Shown: positions 1 through 8,636 of the stretch, in pieces
Numbering within the stretch: the stretch's first letter is position 1
How the letters are laid out: every line of letters starts with the position of its first letter
The notes under the pieces: model-generated
Seen by the model: only the letters and a program-made list of their open reading frames with translations
The model's database searches: none
Told to the model about the DNA's origin: nothing
Program-made: the position numbers and the translations under genes
Assembly: GCF_900119155.1 (NCBI RefSeq)
Contig: NZ_FPIR01000001.1
Coordinates: forward strand, 62,001 to 126,000
Source: Ruminococcus sp. YE71
GTDB taxonomy: Bacteria; Bacillota; Clostridia; Oscillospirales; Ruminococcaceae
DNA length: 64,000 nt
Reading direction: 5' to 3'

Positions 1-1
1 C

Positions 2-862
2 GTCCCCCGTCCGCGTCCGCAGGAAGGCTTCGGACAGCTGCCCGAACAGGATCCCTACTTCCCCGAAGAGGAACAGCAGGCACCCGTCCGCCGCAAAAAA
101 AAGAAGCACCCGAAGCTGAGAAAACTCTACATCACGGTGCTGATACTGGGTATCGTCGTGATACTCATAAACATCGCGTTCCTCTACTTCAGAGGACAGA
201 TATGGTTCAACGAGCCGAGAAAGCGCGACTACCCCGTGAGGGGCGCGGTCATCGACTCCGACCTTGGCGACGTGGACTGGGAGATAATGAGCACCCAGAC
301 CATCAGCTTCGTATACATCCGCGCCACAAAGGGCACGGGCTACGTGGATGAACAGTACTCGAAAAACCGCAAAGGCGCAAACAAGACCAAACTGCTCTCG
401 GGCTACTATCACGAGTTCGACTTCTCCCGCGACGGCAAAAAACAGGCGGAGAACTTCATCGACAGTCTCGGCAGTCTCGACGGCAAGCTCCGCCCGATGG
501 TGAAGCTGACAAGATACGGCGTCTACAAGCTCCACATGAAGGACAGCGAGAAAGTCCGCGACGAGCTCGAAGCCTTCCTCGGACGGATAGAGGAAGAGTA
601 CGGCAGACGGTGCGTCATCATGTGCGACAAGGACTGCTACGAGGAGTACGTCGAGCCCTACTTCAACAAGTACACCCTCTGGATGATAGACCACTTCTCC
701 GAGCCCAAGGCAGAGACCAAATGGGCGCTCTGGGAATTCAACCCCCGTGTCCGCTCGTCGGGCTACGCGAACAAGAAGGTCTACTACGCAATGACCGTCT
801 ACCGCCGCGACAGGGATCTGGAAAACTTCAAGAAGAACTTCCTGATGGACCCGTCGTCGTAA
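2..862 (+). CDS. Membrane-anchored GH25-like protein, catalytically degenerate (5' partial)
   Basis: The frame is open from base 2, so the true start lies upstream of the window; 286 residues are visible. A Pro/Gln/Glu-rich stretch and a basic RRKKKK patch precede one hydrophobic segment (roughly residues 44-62) and then a domain shaped like a family 25 lysozyme: VDW, then FVYIRATKGTGYVD, then GYYH, which match the GH25 strands. The family's catalytic DxE, normally in a PPVLDVE-like strand, is read here as RPMVKLTRY, so both acidic residues are missing. The C-terminal WQY..VDLN region is also changed to WEFN..RDRDLENF. I infer an anchored extracytoplasmic domain that may bind peptidoglycan but probably does not cut it. 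Compare the intact GH25 at 20179-21045. It converges on the ABC exporter and shares a hairpin terminator with it. Confidence 0.72.
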   Translation, partial: VPRPRPQEGFGQLPEQDPYFPEEEQQAPVRRKKKKHPKLRKLYITVLILGIVVILINIAFLYFRGQIWFNEPRKRDYPVRGAVIDSDLGDVDWEIMSTQTISFVYIRATKGTGYVDEQYSKNRKGANKTKLLSGYYHEFDFSRDGKKQAENFIDSLGSLDGKLRPMVKLTRYGVYKLHMKDSEKVRDELEAFLGRIEEEYGRRCVIMCDKDCYEEYVEPYFNKYTLWMIDHFSEPKAETKWALWEFNPRVRSSGYANKKVYYAMTVYRRDRDLENFKKNFLMDPSS

Positions 863-883
863 CAAGACACAATGACAATAATA

Positions 884-915
884 ACCCCCGTAAGTGTTCC
901 GTCACTTACGGGGGT
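884..915. terminator. Bidirectional hairpin terminator
   Basis: A perfect 13-bp stem, acccccgtaagtg at 884-896 and its complement at 903-915, closes a 6-nt loop. It sits between two convergent genes. On the minus strand it is followed by the T-rich run ttattattgtcatt, and on the plus strand by a weaker T-containing tail. Confidence 0.85.
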
Positions 916-919
916 CATG

Positions 920-2854
920 TTATTCAAGCTCGAATGCGCCTGTGTAGAGCTGGTAGTACTTGCCCTTTTCTTCGATAAGTTTCTTGTGGCTTCCGCGTTC
1001 GATTATGCTGCCCTGTTCGAGCACCATGATGACGTCGGAATTCTGCACCGTTGACAGTCTGTGAGCGATAACGAATACCGTTCTGCCGTACATCAGACCG
1101 TCCATACCGCGCTGGACCAGCGCCTCTGTACGGGTGTCGATAGAGCTGGTCGCCTCGTCGAGTATCATTACGGGCGGGTCTGCAACTGCCGCACGCGCTA
1201 TCGAGATGAGCTGTCTCTGACCCTGCGAAAGATTCGCGCCGTTGCCCGTCAGCATCGTGTTGTAGCCCTCGGGCAGACGTGTGATGAAGTCGTGGGCGTT
1301 CGCAAGCCTTGCGGCGGCGATGCACTCTTCATCGGTAGCTTCAAGATTGCCGTAACGGATGTTGTCCATAACCGTACCCGTGAACAGGTTGACATCCTGC
1401 AAAACGATACCGAGCGAACGGCGAAGGTCGTCCTTCTTTATCTTGTTGATGTTGATGCCGTCGTAGCGTATCTTTCCGTCTGCGATGTCGTAGAAACGGT
1501 TGATAAGGTTCGTGATGGTGGTCTTGCCTGCGCCCGTTGCACCAACGAACGCTATCTTCTCGCCGGGGTTCGCGTAGATGGAGACCTCGTGAAGCACTAT
1601 CTTCTCGGGAACGTAGCCGAAATCCACTTCGTTCAGCTCGACCTTGCCCTCCACCTTCGTTAGAGTGGTGGTGCCGTCCTGATGCGGATGCTTCCACGCC
1701 CAGATGCCCGTGCGCTCCTCACACTCTTCCAGCTCGCCCGAAGCACCGAACTTCGCATTGACAAGGGTAACATAACCGTCATCCGCCTCGGGCTTTTCGT
1801 CCAGCAGGCTGTAGATACGTGTAGCGCCCGCCATCGCCATCGCAACGGCGTTTATCTGCTGGGACACCTGCGAGATGTTGTTGCAGAACTGTCTCGTCAT
1901 GCCGAGGAAGGTAACGACCACCGCGATGTCGAGAGCGCCGCCCGAGAGCGAAACGTTCGGCACCTTCAGGGTGATGAGGACACCGCCCACAAAGGACATG
2001 AGTATGTACATGATGTTTCCGATGTTGCCCATGATAGGCATGAGGATGTTCGCGTACTTGTTGGCTTCGTTCGCGTCCTTGAAGAGGTCGCCGTTGATGG
2101 CGTCGAACTCCGCCTTGCTCTTATCCTCGTGGCAGAAGACCTTCACGACCTTCTGTCCCTCTATCATCTCTTCGATGTAGCCCTCGGTCTTGCCCAGCGC
2201 CTTCTGCTGTCTGATGAAGTACTTCGCGGAGTTTCCGCCAACCTTCTTTGTCACCATGAACATCACACATACGCCCACGCATACCAGAAGCGTCATCCAC
2301 AGGCTGTAGTAGAGCATGACGATGAACAGCACCACAAGGGTAAGACCTGCGGTTATCGCCTGGGGAAGCGCCTGCGAGATGAGCTGACGCAGGGTGTCGA
2401 TGTCGTTGGTGTAGTGGCTCATGATGTCGCCGTGGGGATGCTGGTCGAAGTAGCGTATCGGCAGGCGTTCCATGTGACGGAACATCTTCTCGCGCATCTT
2501 CGCAAGGTGACCCTGAGTAATGACTGCCATGTTCAGCTGCTGTGTCAGCGAAGCCGCGATGCCCAGCACATAAATGGCTATCATCGCCGCGAAAACAGGC
2601 GCAAGGTCATGCATACAGGCTTTCAGCGCTTCCTCGTAGGTAGAGCCGTCCTTTATCAGCTCCAGAGACTTCTCGATGACCGAGACGATGTTCTTGATGA
2701 ACACCGAAGCCGCCGTGCCTGCCAGCGACGTGAATATCAGGCAGACGATAACAAGTACCATCCTGCCCTTGTAGTTTTTGAACAGGTCTCCGAGTATCCT
2801 GCCCATCTGGGGCTTCGGAGCGTTCGGGTCTTTAACATAAGGCTGTCTCGGCAT
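920..2854 (-). CDS. ABC exporter half-transporter (permease-ATPase), second subunit
   Basis: This 644-residue protein has an N-terminal ABC type I exporter membrane domain of six expected helices (about residues 30-340) followed by a nucleotide-binding domain. Walker A is GATGAGKTT near residue 436, the signature is LSQGQRQL near 538, and Walker B is VMILDEATSS near 560, with the switch His in VIAHRLST. About 50 extra residues (EECEERTGIWAWKH region) lie between the two domains. It starts 2 bp after the stop of the upstream half-transporter, so the pair very likely forms a heterodimeric multidrug-type exporter of the BmrC/BmrD kind, controlled by the MarR protein at the head of the operon. 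The substrate cannot be read from sequence. Confidence 0.9.
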   Translation of the reverse strand: MPRQPYVKDPNAPKPQMGRILGDLFKNYKGRMVLVIVCLIFTSLAGTAASVFIKNIVSVIEKSLELIKDGSTYEEALKACMHDLAPVFAAMIAIYVLGIAASLTQQLNMAVITQGHLAKMREKMFRHMERLPIRYFDQHPHGDIMSHYTNDIDTLRQLISQALPQAITAGLTLVVLFIVMLYYSLWMTLLVCVGVCVMFMVTKKVGGNSAKYFIRQQKALGKTEGYIEEMIEGQKVVKVFCHEDKSKAEFDAINGDLFKDANEANKYANILMPIMGNIGNIMYILMSFVGGVLITLKVPNVSLSGGALDIAVVVTFLGMTRQFCNNISQVSQQINAVAMAMAGATRIYSLLDEKPEADDGYVTLVNAKFGASGELEECEERTGIWAWKHPHQDGTTTLTKVEGKVELNEVDFGYVPEKIVLHEVSIYANPGEKIAFVGATGAGKTTITNLINRFYDIADGKIRYDGININKIKKDDLRRSLGIVLQDVNLFTGTVMDNIRYGNLEATDEECIAAARLANAHDFITRLPEGYNTMLTGNGANLSQGQRQLISIARAAVADPPVMILDEATSSIDTRTEALVQRGMDGLMYGRTVFVIAHRLSTVQNSDVIMVLEQGSIIERGSHKKLIEEKGKYYQLYTGAFELE

Positions 2855-2856
2855 GG

Positions 2857-4599
2857 TCAGCTCACCTCCTCATTCTGCTTGTTCTGAGAGGTGTAGACCT
2901 CTTTGTATATCTCGTTCGTTTCGAGCAGCTGCTCGTGAGTGCCGACAGCGTTGATATGTCCGCCCTCCAGCACGATTATCTGGTCTGCATCCTGTACCGA
3001 GGAAATGCGCTGTGCTATGATTATCTTCGTGGTATCGGGTATCTCCTCCGCGAACGCCTTTCTTATCAGCGCGTCGGTCTTGGTATCCACAGCGCTTGTG
3101 GAGTCGTCGAGAATGAGTATCTTCGGCTTTCCGAGCAGTGCTCTCGCGATACAGAGTCTCTGCTTCTGACCGCCCGAAACATTCGTACCGCCCTGCTCGA
3201 TGTGGGTGTCGTACTTGTCGGGGAAGCGCTGTATGAATTCATCCGCCTGTGCGAGCTTGCATACGCGCTCGATGTCCTCATCGGTGGCGTTCTCGTCGCC
3301 CCAGCGCAGGTTCTCCTTGACAGTGCCCGAGAACAGAACGTTCTTCTGGAGCACCACCGAGACCTCGCCGCGGAGTGTGTTCAGGTCGTAGTTTCTCACA
3401 TCCACGCCGCCGACCAGCAGCTCGCCGCCCGTAACGTCGTAAAGACGCGGTATCAGCTGTATCAGCGAGGACTTTGAGCTTCCCGTACCGCCGATGACGC
3501 CGATGGTCTGACCCGACTTGATGTGCAGGTCGATGTTTTCCAGCACGTTCTTGTCCGCTTCCGCAGAGTATGCGAACTTGACGTTGTTGAAGTCGATGCT
3601 TCCGTCCCTGACTTCCATAACGGGGTCGTCGGGATTCTTGATGGTGCTCTCGTCGTCGAGGACTTCCGCAACACGCTTTGCGGACGCTATCGACATGGTC
3701 ACCATAACGAATATCATGGATATGAACATCAGGCTCATGAGTATCTGCATACTGTAGGTTATCATCGACTGCATATTGCCGACGTTGAGCTTTGTACCGC
3801 CAGAGCCGACTATCTGCTTTGCGCCGAGGTAGCCGATGCCCAGCATTGTCAGATGGATGCAGAACTGCATCAGCGGGGCGTTGAACGCAAGTATCTTCTC
3901 AGCCCCCGTGAAGTCGCCCTTCAGATCCTGCGAAGCCTTGTTGAACCTCTCGATCTCGTATCTCTCGCGCACGAAAGCCTTTACCACGCGGATACCGCTG
4001 ACGTTCTCCTGCACGCTCTCGTTGAGGGCGTCGTACTTCTTGAACAGGCGGTTGAACAGCGGCAGAGCCTTCGCGGTCATGATTATCATTCCGATGACCA
4101 GAAGCGGCAGTACCATCAGGTACACCACCGACAGCGAAGGCGCCATGTAGGTCGCCATCGCCAGCGCGAATATCAGCATGAACGGACATCTTACCGCCAC
4201 GCGGATTATCATCATGAATGCGTTCTGGATGTTGGTGACGTCGGTGGTGAGTCGTGTCACCAGCGACGAGGTCGAGAACTTGTCGATGTTCGCAAACGAG
4301 AAGTCCTGTACCTTATAAAAAAGGTCGTGGCGCAGGTTCTTTGCGAATCCGCAGGAAGCCCTCGCACAATAGTAGCCCGACAGCGCACCGCATCCCAGCG
4401 ACGCGAACGCCATCACGAGCATCACGATACCGTACTTGACGACCATACCCATATCCGTGCCCTTTTCCAGAGCGTTGACGAGCTTCGCGCTCATCAGCGG
4501 GATGATACACTCAAGTATGACCTCAAGCATTACAAAAAGCGGCGTGAGTATCGTATCACGCTTGTACTCCCTGATACAGGAAGCGAATTTTTTTATCAT
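2857..4599 (-). CDS. ABC exporter half-transporter (permease-ATPase), first subunit
   Basis: A 580-residue ABC type I exporter half with a six-helix membrane domain (about residues 15-310) and a C-terminal ATPase. Walker A reads GGTGSSKSS near residue 366, with Ser where the last loop Gly usually stands. The signature is VSGGQKQRL and Walker B is ILILDDSTSAVD, with Asp in place of the usual catalytic Glu after the Walker B Asp. That change is typical of the degenerate site in heterodimeric exporters, whereas the partner at 920-2854 has the canonical LDEATSS. The start codon overlaps the MarR gene by 4 bp (ATGA). Co-transcription and translational coupling with both neighbours are expected. 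Confidence 0.9.
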   Translation of the reverse strand: MIKKFASCIREYKRDTILTPLFVMLEVILECIIPLMSAKLVNALEKGTDMGMVVKYGIVMLVMAFASLGCGALSGYYCARASCGFAKNLRHDLFYKVQDFSFANIDKFSTSSLVTRLTTDVTNIQNAFMMIIRVAVRCPFMLIFALAMATYMAPSLSVVYLMVLPLLVIGMIIMTAKALPLFNRLFKKYDALNESVQENVSGIRVVKAFVRERYEIERFNKASQDLKGDFTGAEKILAFNAPLMQFCIHLTMLGIGYLGAKQIVGSGGTKLNVGNMQSMITYSMQILMSLMFISMIFVMVTMSIASAKRVAEVLDDESTIKNPDDPVMEVRDGSIDFNNVKFAYSAEADKNVLENIDLHIKSGQTIGVIGGTGSSKSSLIQLIPRLYDVTGGELLVGGVDVRNYDLNTLRGEVSVVLQKNVLFSGTVKENLRWGDENATDEDIERVCKLAQADEFIQRFPDKYDTHIEQGGTNVSGGQKQRLCIARALLGKPKILILDDSTSAVDTKTDALIRKAFAEEIPDTTKIIIAQRISSVQDADQIIVLEGGHINAVGTHEQLLETNEIYKEVYTSQNKQNEEVS

Positions 4600-5087
4600 T
4601 CTTCCCTTTCCTCCAATTCATACAGTTTTTTGCGCAGCATCCTGCACACCTCGAAAAACGTGTCGAGCTTTTCCTGCGGTATGTCCGCAGTCATCTCCTC
4701 CTCAAGCTGATCGAACTCCGCGATAAGCTCGCGGTTTCTCGCTCTTCCCTTCTCGGTGAGTATCAGCTTTTTGAGCCTCGCATCATGCGCCACAGACCTG
4801 CGCTCTATCCAGCCCTTCTGCTCCATCAGCTGTATCATCTTCGATACTGTCGCACGGCGCATACAGAACTTTTCCTCAAGGTCGCGCTGGAATACGTCGC
4901 AGTCGCTGTGCCTGTCGAGATACCCGAGTATCCAGCCGCCCGACCCTGCCACAGTGTCCTCCTCAGAGCTCTGCTTCGAGAGAAGCCTGCGGTGTATCAG
5001 GTTCGATATCTGCTTGACCTCCGCACCTACGTGCTGCTCCTTGAACTCCTCATGAGCGGCGCTCATATCGGGGTTTTTCTTCTCCAC
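4596..5087 (-). CDS. MarR-family transcriptional regulator of the ABC exporter operon
   Basis: I place the start at the GTG at 5087 because an AAAGGACGG ribosome site lies just upstream; an in-frame ATG at 5129 lacks a comparable site. This gives 163 residues. The winged helix-turn-helix is clear: a helical pair ending in ATVSKMIQLMEQKGWIERR is followed by a wing with DARLKKLILTEKGR, the most conserved MarR segment, and a C-terminal dimerisation helix. It is the first gene of the operon, with a 4-bp overlap to the exporter. A consensus promoter and a perfect 7-3-7 palindrome lie upstream, so autorepression relieved by a ligand or exported drug is the likely regulation (inference). Confidence 0.9.
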   Translation of the reverse strand: MEKKNPDMSAAHEEFKEQHVGAEVKQISNLIHRRLLSKQSSEEDTVAGSGGWILGYLDRHSDCDVFQRDLEEKFCMRRATVSKMIQLMEQKGWIERRSVAHDARLKKLILTEKGRARNRELIAEFDQLEEEMTADIPQEKLDTFFEVCRMLRKKLYELEEREE

Positions 5088-5130
5088 AATACCACCGTCC
5101 TTTCGGTTTGTCAGCATGGTAACTGTCACA

Positions 5131-5185
5131 AGGCTGATTGTCAGCCTGCTTACATTATTATAACAGACATCCCGACTTTTTTCAA
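5131..5185 (-). promoter_or_regulatory. Promoter and palindromic operator of the marR-ABC operon
   Basis: On the minus strand, TTGAAA (5180-5185) and TATAAT (5157-5162) are separated by exactly 17 bp. Just downstream, aggctga-ttg-tcagcct at 5131-5147 is a perfect 7-3-7 palindrome. It would overlap the first transcribed bases, a typical position for a MarR repressor site. Confidence 0.8.
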
Positions 5186-5324
5186 TTAAAGCCGCGCCAA
5201 TTTTCTATGAACTTATCATGAACAAAACGTCCCATCCCCCCAACCCCGACCAAATTGTGCAACCGCACCAAATCCCCGCCCTCATATTTGTAAACTGTCA
5301 CAACGAAAACATTACGATTTCTTG

Positions 5325-5353
5325 TTGGTTTTTTCGTAAAATCATGCTATAAT
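5325..5353 (+). promoter_or_regulatory. Sigma-A type promoter reading into repeat R1a
   Basis: TTGGTT (5325-5330) and TATAAT (5348-5353) are 17 bp apart. The next gene on this strand starts at 5760, so repeat R1a would be transcribed as part of a leader of about 400 nt. The remaining sequence from 5186 to 5324 shows no gene. Confidence 0.55.
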
Positions 5354-5371
5354 AATTGATGACCATTAAAA

Positions 5372-5740
5372 AGTGCGGGTCTTCGCTGGGGGAAACCTTT
5401 CTGAAGAAAGGTTCTCCCCTTGCCGTGCGTAGCTAAGGCGGCCCCCATTCCAAAGACTTTTAATATGTCGTTTGTTAGTTGTGGTCGGGAAGATAGACTC
5501 TCTCTCCGCTTCAAAAGTGACCATCTGTCAAAATTCCGCAAATGATACGTTACGCACTCATGAGCGTCTTTTTGGCAAGGGGCTGACTATTGAAAAAAAG
5601 AACCACAAACTTTCCTATCAACTCAAAGTAAGGAAGAACAACACCCCTTGCCAAAAAGTATTAAAAGTTTTAGGAAGGGGGTCTGGGGGAGAACCCTTTT
5701 TTAAAAGGGTTTCCCCCAGCCAAGCCCCGCACTCATGAAC
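5372..5740 (+). repeat. Interspersed repeat R1, copy a (full length)
   Basis: A composite of nested inverted repeats. The ends are agtgcggg (5372-5379) and cccgcact (5726-5733). A 5' hairpin of the form gggggaaacctttc/gaaaggttctcccc and a 3' hairpin gggggagaaccctttt/aaaagggtttccccc follow inside. Then come imperfect arms attccaaagacttttaat and tattaaaagttttagg, and an inner perfect 15-bp pair, ctttttggcaagggg (5568-5582) and ccccttgccaaaaag (5644-5658). The 20-bp mini-motif is present at 5422. Related copies lie at 21056, 23175 and 63169, all in this orientation. No coding potential is apparent. Confidence 0.85.
5422..5441 (+). repeat. 20-bp mini-motif, copy 1 (in R1a)
   Basis: gccgtgcgtagctaaggcgg lies directly after the 5' hairpin of R1a. 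The equivalent point in R1d (63212) lacks it. Confidence 0.8.
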
Positions 5741-5759
5741 AGAACGTGAGGTATGAGAT

Positions 5760-6401
5760 ATGGAGCAGGAGATAAGAGTGCGGAAGTGCGGGTGCTGCGG
5801 TAAGGTGTTTACGGCGGCGCTGCCCGAGAGCTCGAAGCAGGCGGGGGACTGGTTCGACCTTGACCAGCGGCCGCCCGAGCCGATGCGTTCGGAGATGTAC
5901 CGTCAGATATTCCGCTGTCCCGAGTGCGGATTTTCCTTCGGGCCGCGTGACCGAAGCATCCCGAGGGAGTTTGTCGGATCGGAAGAGTACCGCAGCTGTG
6001 AGGGCAACCAGCTGCCCGTCGGGATCGGTGCGGACTACTACCGTTTCGGCATGACGGTCTTGCGCGAGGGCGACAAGGCGACGGCGTTTGCGTCGTTTCT
6101 GCGTGCGGCGTGGGCATTCGACGACAAGAATGACAGCGCGAACGCGAAGAAGTGCCGTCTGCGCTGTGTCCGTCTTGCGGAAGAAATGCCCTGTGAGAGC
6201 GCACTTGACGCGGTCGTGAGGGCGGACATCTACAGGCGTGCAGGCTGTTTTTCGGAGCTGCCGAAAGAGCTGACCGAACAGCGCTACCCCGACGAGCTGA
6301 CACGGCTCGTGATGCAGTTCGAGGTCAAAAAAGCCGCCGAAGGGGACGAAAAAGCCTACACCCTCGAACAGTGCTTCACCGAGCTGGGCATAAAAAGATG
6401 A
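5760..6401 (+). CDS. Zinc-ribbon protein resembling DUF2225
   Basis: A 213-residue soluble protein. The N-terminus holds two cysteine pairs, CGCCGKVF near residue 11 and CPECGFSF near 58, which would bind one zinc. A helical C-terminal half follows with an LRAAWAFDDKND segment of TPR-like character. The order of a paired-cysteine ribbon and then a helical repeat resembles the DUF2225 family; this is resemblance by eye. The stop overlaps the next gene's start (ATGA at 6398-6401), so the two are translationally coupled. The leader contains repeat R1a. Function unknown. Confidence 0.7.
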   Translation: MEQEIRVRKCGCCGKVFTAALPESSKQAGDWFDLDQRPPEPMRSEMYRQIFRCPECGFSFGPRDRSIPREFVGSEEYRSCEGNQLPVGIGADYYRFGMTVLREGDKATAFASFLRAAWAFDDKNDSANAKKCRLRCVRLAEEMPCESALDAVVRADIYRRAGCFSELPKELTEQRYPDELTRLVMQFEVKKAAEGDEKAYTLEQCFTELGIKR

Positions 6402-7066
6402 GCGCCGTTGACTACAGGACGACCCCCGTCACCACCTACACCTACGCCGACCTCGAAAAGGAGTATCTTGCGCTGGACAAGCTGTTCTGGGACGAGTTCG
6501 ATACGGACGATGACCGCGGCGACGAGATACTGAACATCCTCGGGCTGAAACGCAGCTGCGACAGGTCCGTCCCCTACTGCTTCACCGAGAATATGATGAT
6601 ACTGACCCTGCGCTACATACGGCAGGCGCGGAGCGGCGGCAATCCGCACCTCGACACCTGGGGGATGTTCCACGACCCGTTCTACGTGTGGAGTCTGTAC
6701 TATCAGTACCGAAACGCCGCCGAACAGTACCGCGGCGAAAAAATGGCGCACGGCTTTTCCGATGAGGACATCAGACAGCTCGACGAGGACATAGAGCTGG
6801 TGCTGGATTGGTTCGCGGAGAACGCCGTCGAGGGCTTCGAGCCCGAAGCGGAAGAGGACGAGTCCGACTTTTTCGATGACGAGGACGACTTCGTCGGTCA
6901 GCCTTCCGAGCCGCCTGTCATCGACGAGCGCATCGGCTTTTTCATCCCCCGTTGGAAGCTCAGCGGCACCGAAAAGGAACAGCGGCAGGTGCGGCTCAGC
7001 ATCTCCGAACGCCGCCGCATCGAGGATACATACTTCATCCCCGAGATCCGCACGGCTGCCGTGTGA
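6398..7066 (+). CDS. Acidic hypothetical protein coupled to the zinc-ribbon gene
   Basis: I start at the ATG at 6398, which overlaps the upstream stop as ATGA; an upstream in-frame codon at 6371 would lie inside the previous gene. The 222-residue product is strongly acidic, especially around residues 150-185 (EAEEDESDFFDDEDDF), with an aromatic-rich N-terminal half (TFYVWSLYYQYR-like stretch near 105) and a basic C-terminal segment. No signal peptide or membrane segment is seen. I do not recognise the family. Coupling to the zinc-ribbon gene suggests the products act together. Confidence 0.75.
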   Translation: MSAVDYRTTPVTTYTYADLEKEYLALDKLFWDEFDTDDDRGDEILNILGLKRSCDRSVPYCFTENMMILTLRYIRQARSGGNPHLDTWGMFHDPFYVWSLYYQYRNAAEQYRGEKMAHGFSDEDIRQLDEDIELVLDWFAENAVEGFEPEAEEDESDFFDDEDDFVGQPSEPPVIDERIGFFIPRWKLSGTEKEQRQVRLSISERRRIEDTYFIPEIRTAAV

Positions 7067-7110
7067 ATCTGCATTTATCATGACAATTTCAATACAAAGG
7101 AGTTTTTATT

Positions 7111-8613
7111 ATGTTTACTATCGCAAGCATTTTCAGCAGCAATATGGTGCTGCAAAGAGAAAAATGTATCACCGTCTGGGGCGAAGCCGATGACGGCGCA
7201 GTCATCACCGCCGAAATAAACGGTTCCCGCGGCGAAGGCACGGCTCACGGCGGCAAATGGTCGCTTTCACTGCCCCCGATGCCCGCAGGCGGCCCTTACG
7301 AACTCACCGTTTCCTGTGGCAGCGAGAGCAAGACCTTCACGAATGTCATGCTGGGCGAGGTGTGGCTCTGCGGCGGTCAGTCGAATATGGAGCTTGAACT
7401 CCGCAACTGCAAGGGCGGCAGCGAAGTCCTCAAGGACCTGACCCCCGACTGCAACGTGCGCTTCTACTACACCAACAAGCGCGGCATCATCGACGAGGAT
7501 TTCTACGAGGCCGAGCGCAACTCCGCATGGAGCGAGGCAGGCAGCGAGTCGTCGAAGGCGTGGAGCGCAGTCGGCTTCTTCTTCGCGAGAAAGCTGGCGA
7601 AGGAGCTGGGCGTGACCGTCGGACTCGTGGGCTGCAACTGGGGCGGCACTTCGGCATCGGCGTGGGTAGACCGCGAGACACTCGCCGACTCTAAGCAGAC
7701 CGTTTCCTACCTTGAGGACTACGACAAGGCGATAGAGGGCAAGAGCGTCGAGCAGCAGATAGCCGAGTACGACGCCTATGCCGAGCGTATGCGTCAGTGG
7801 AACGAGAAGGCTTCAGTCTACTATGCGGAGAAGCCGGGCATCACCTGGGACGAGCTGGCCGTACTCATCGGCAAGAACGAGTATCCGGGGCCGATGGGCT
7901 GCAAAAACGAGTACCGACCCTGCGGACTTTACGAGACGATGATAATGCGAGTATGCCCCTACACCCTGCGCGGATTCCTCTACTATCAGGGCGAGAGCGA
8001 CGACCACAAGCCCGACAGCTACTACAAGCTCTTCACCGCGCTTATCGCACGCTGGAGGGAGATATGGGGCGACGACGAGCTGCCGTTCATCATGGTACAG
8101 CTGCCGATGTTCAAATACGAAGCCGACCCCGACCATCGTCACTGGTGCAAGATACGCGAGGCGCAGATGAAGGCATTCAGGACGGTAAAGAACACGGGCA
8201 TCGCGGTCATCAGCGACTGCGGCGAGTTCAACAACATCCATCCCGTGGACAAGGTACCTGTCGGCGAGAGGCTGTGTTTACAGGCGGAGAAGCTGGTATA
8301 CGGCATGGATGTAGACGCATTCGGCCCGATGTTCAGGAGTGTAGTATTTGAGGGAGAAAATGCGAAGTTGAGTTTCGACCATGCGGAGAGTGGATTTGAA
8401 GTCAAGACCGAGAAGGTTATCGGATTTGAGATCGCGGGAGATGATAAAGAATTCACGGAAGCGGAAGCCGAGATAAACGGCAGTAATATAATCGTACATT
8501 CGGAGAAAGTGAAGACCCCGAAGTATGTACGATATGACTGGTATAACTGGATAGAAGTAAGCCTGTTCGGAAAGAACGGCATCCCCCTCGCACCCTTCAC
8601 GACAGAGCGCTAA
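7111..8613 (+). CDS. Sialate O-acetylesterase family SGNH hydrolase
   Basis: A 500-residue protein of the sialate O-acetylesterase (DUF303/SASA) family, which removes acetyl groups from sialic acids or plant-glycan sugars. The N-terminal beta domain begins with IASIFSSNMVLQRE and WGEAD, followed by the nucleophile block CGGQSNME with Ser91. Later GYYQGE-like LYYQGESD and the Asp/His block DCGEFNNIHPVDK complete the SGNH site. There is no signal peptide, so action inside the cell on imported oligosaccharides is likely. The ribosome site is AAAGGAG. Codon use becomes more A/T-rich in the last 100 codons. The gene lies 44 bp after the acidic hypothetical gene. Confidence 0.88.
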   Translation: MFTIASIFSSNMVLQREKCITVWGEADDGAVITAEINGSRGEGTAHGGKWSLSLPPMPAGGPYELTVSCGSESKTFTNVMLGEVWLCGGQSNMELELRNCKGGSEVLKDLTPDCNVRFYYTNKRGIIDEDFYEAERNSAWSEAGSESSKAWSAVGFFFARKLAKELGVTVGLVGCNWGGTSASAWVDRETLADSKQTVSYLEDYDKAIEGKSVEQQIAEYDAYAERMRQWNEKASVYYAEKPGITWDELAVLIGKNEYPGPMGCKNEYRPCGLYETMIMRVCPYTLRGFLYYQGESDDHKPDSYYKLFTALIARWREIWGDDELPFIMVQLPMFKYEADPDHRHWCKIREAQMKAFRTVKNTGIAVISDCGEFNNIHPVDKVPVGERLCLQAEKLVYGMDVDAFGPMFRSVVFEGENAKLSFDHAESGFEVKTEKVIGFEIAGDDKEFTEAEAEINGSNIIVHSEKVKTPKYVRYDWYNWIEVSLFGKNGIPLAPFTTER

Positions 8614-8636
8614 AGAAGTCGTTAAGAACCCAAAAA

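Noticed and set aside
1682-2887. 401-codon plus-strand open frame
   Set aside because: Antisense to the ABC exporter genes; His/Arg-rich composition typical of a shadow.
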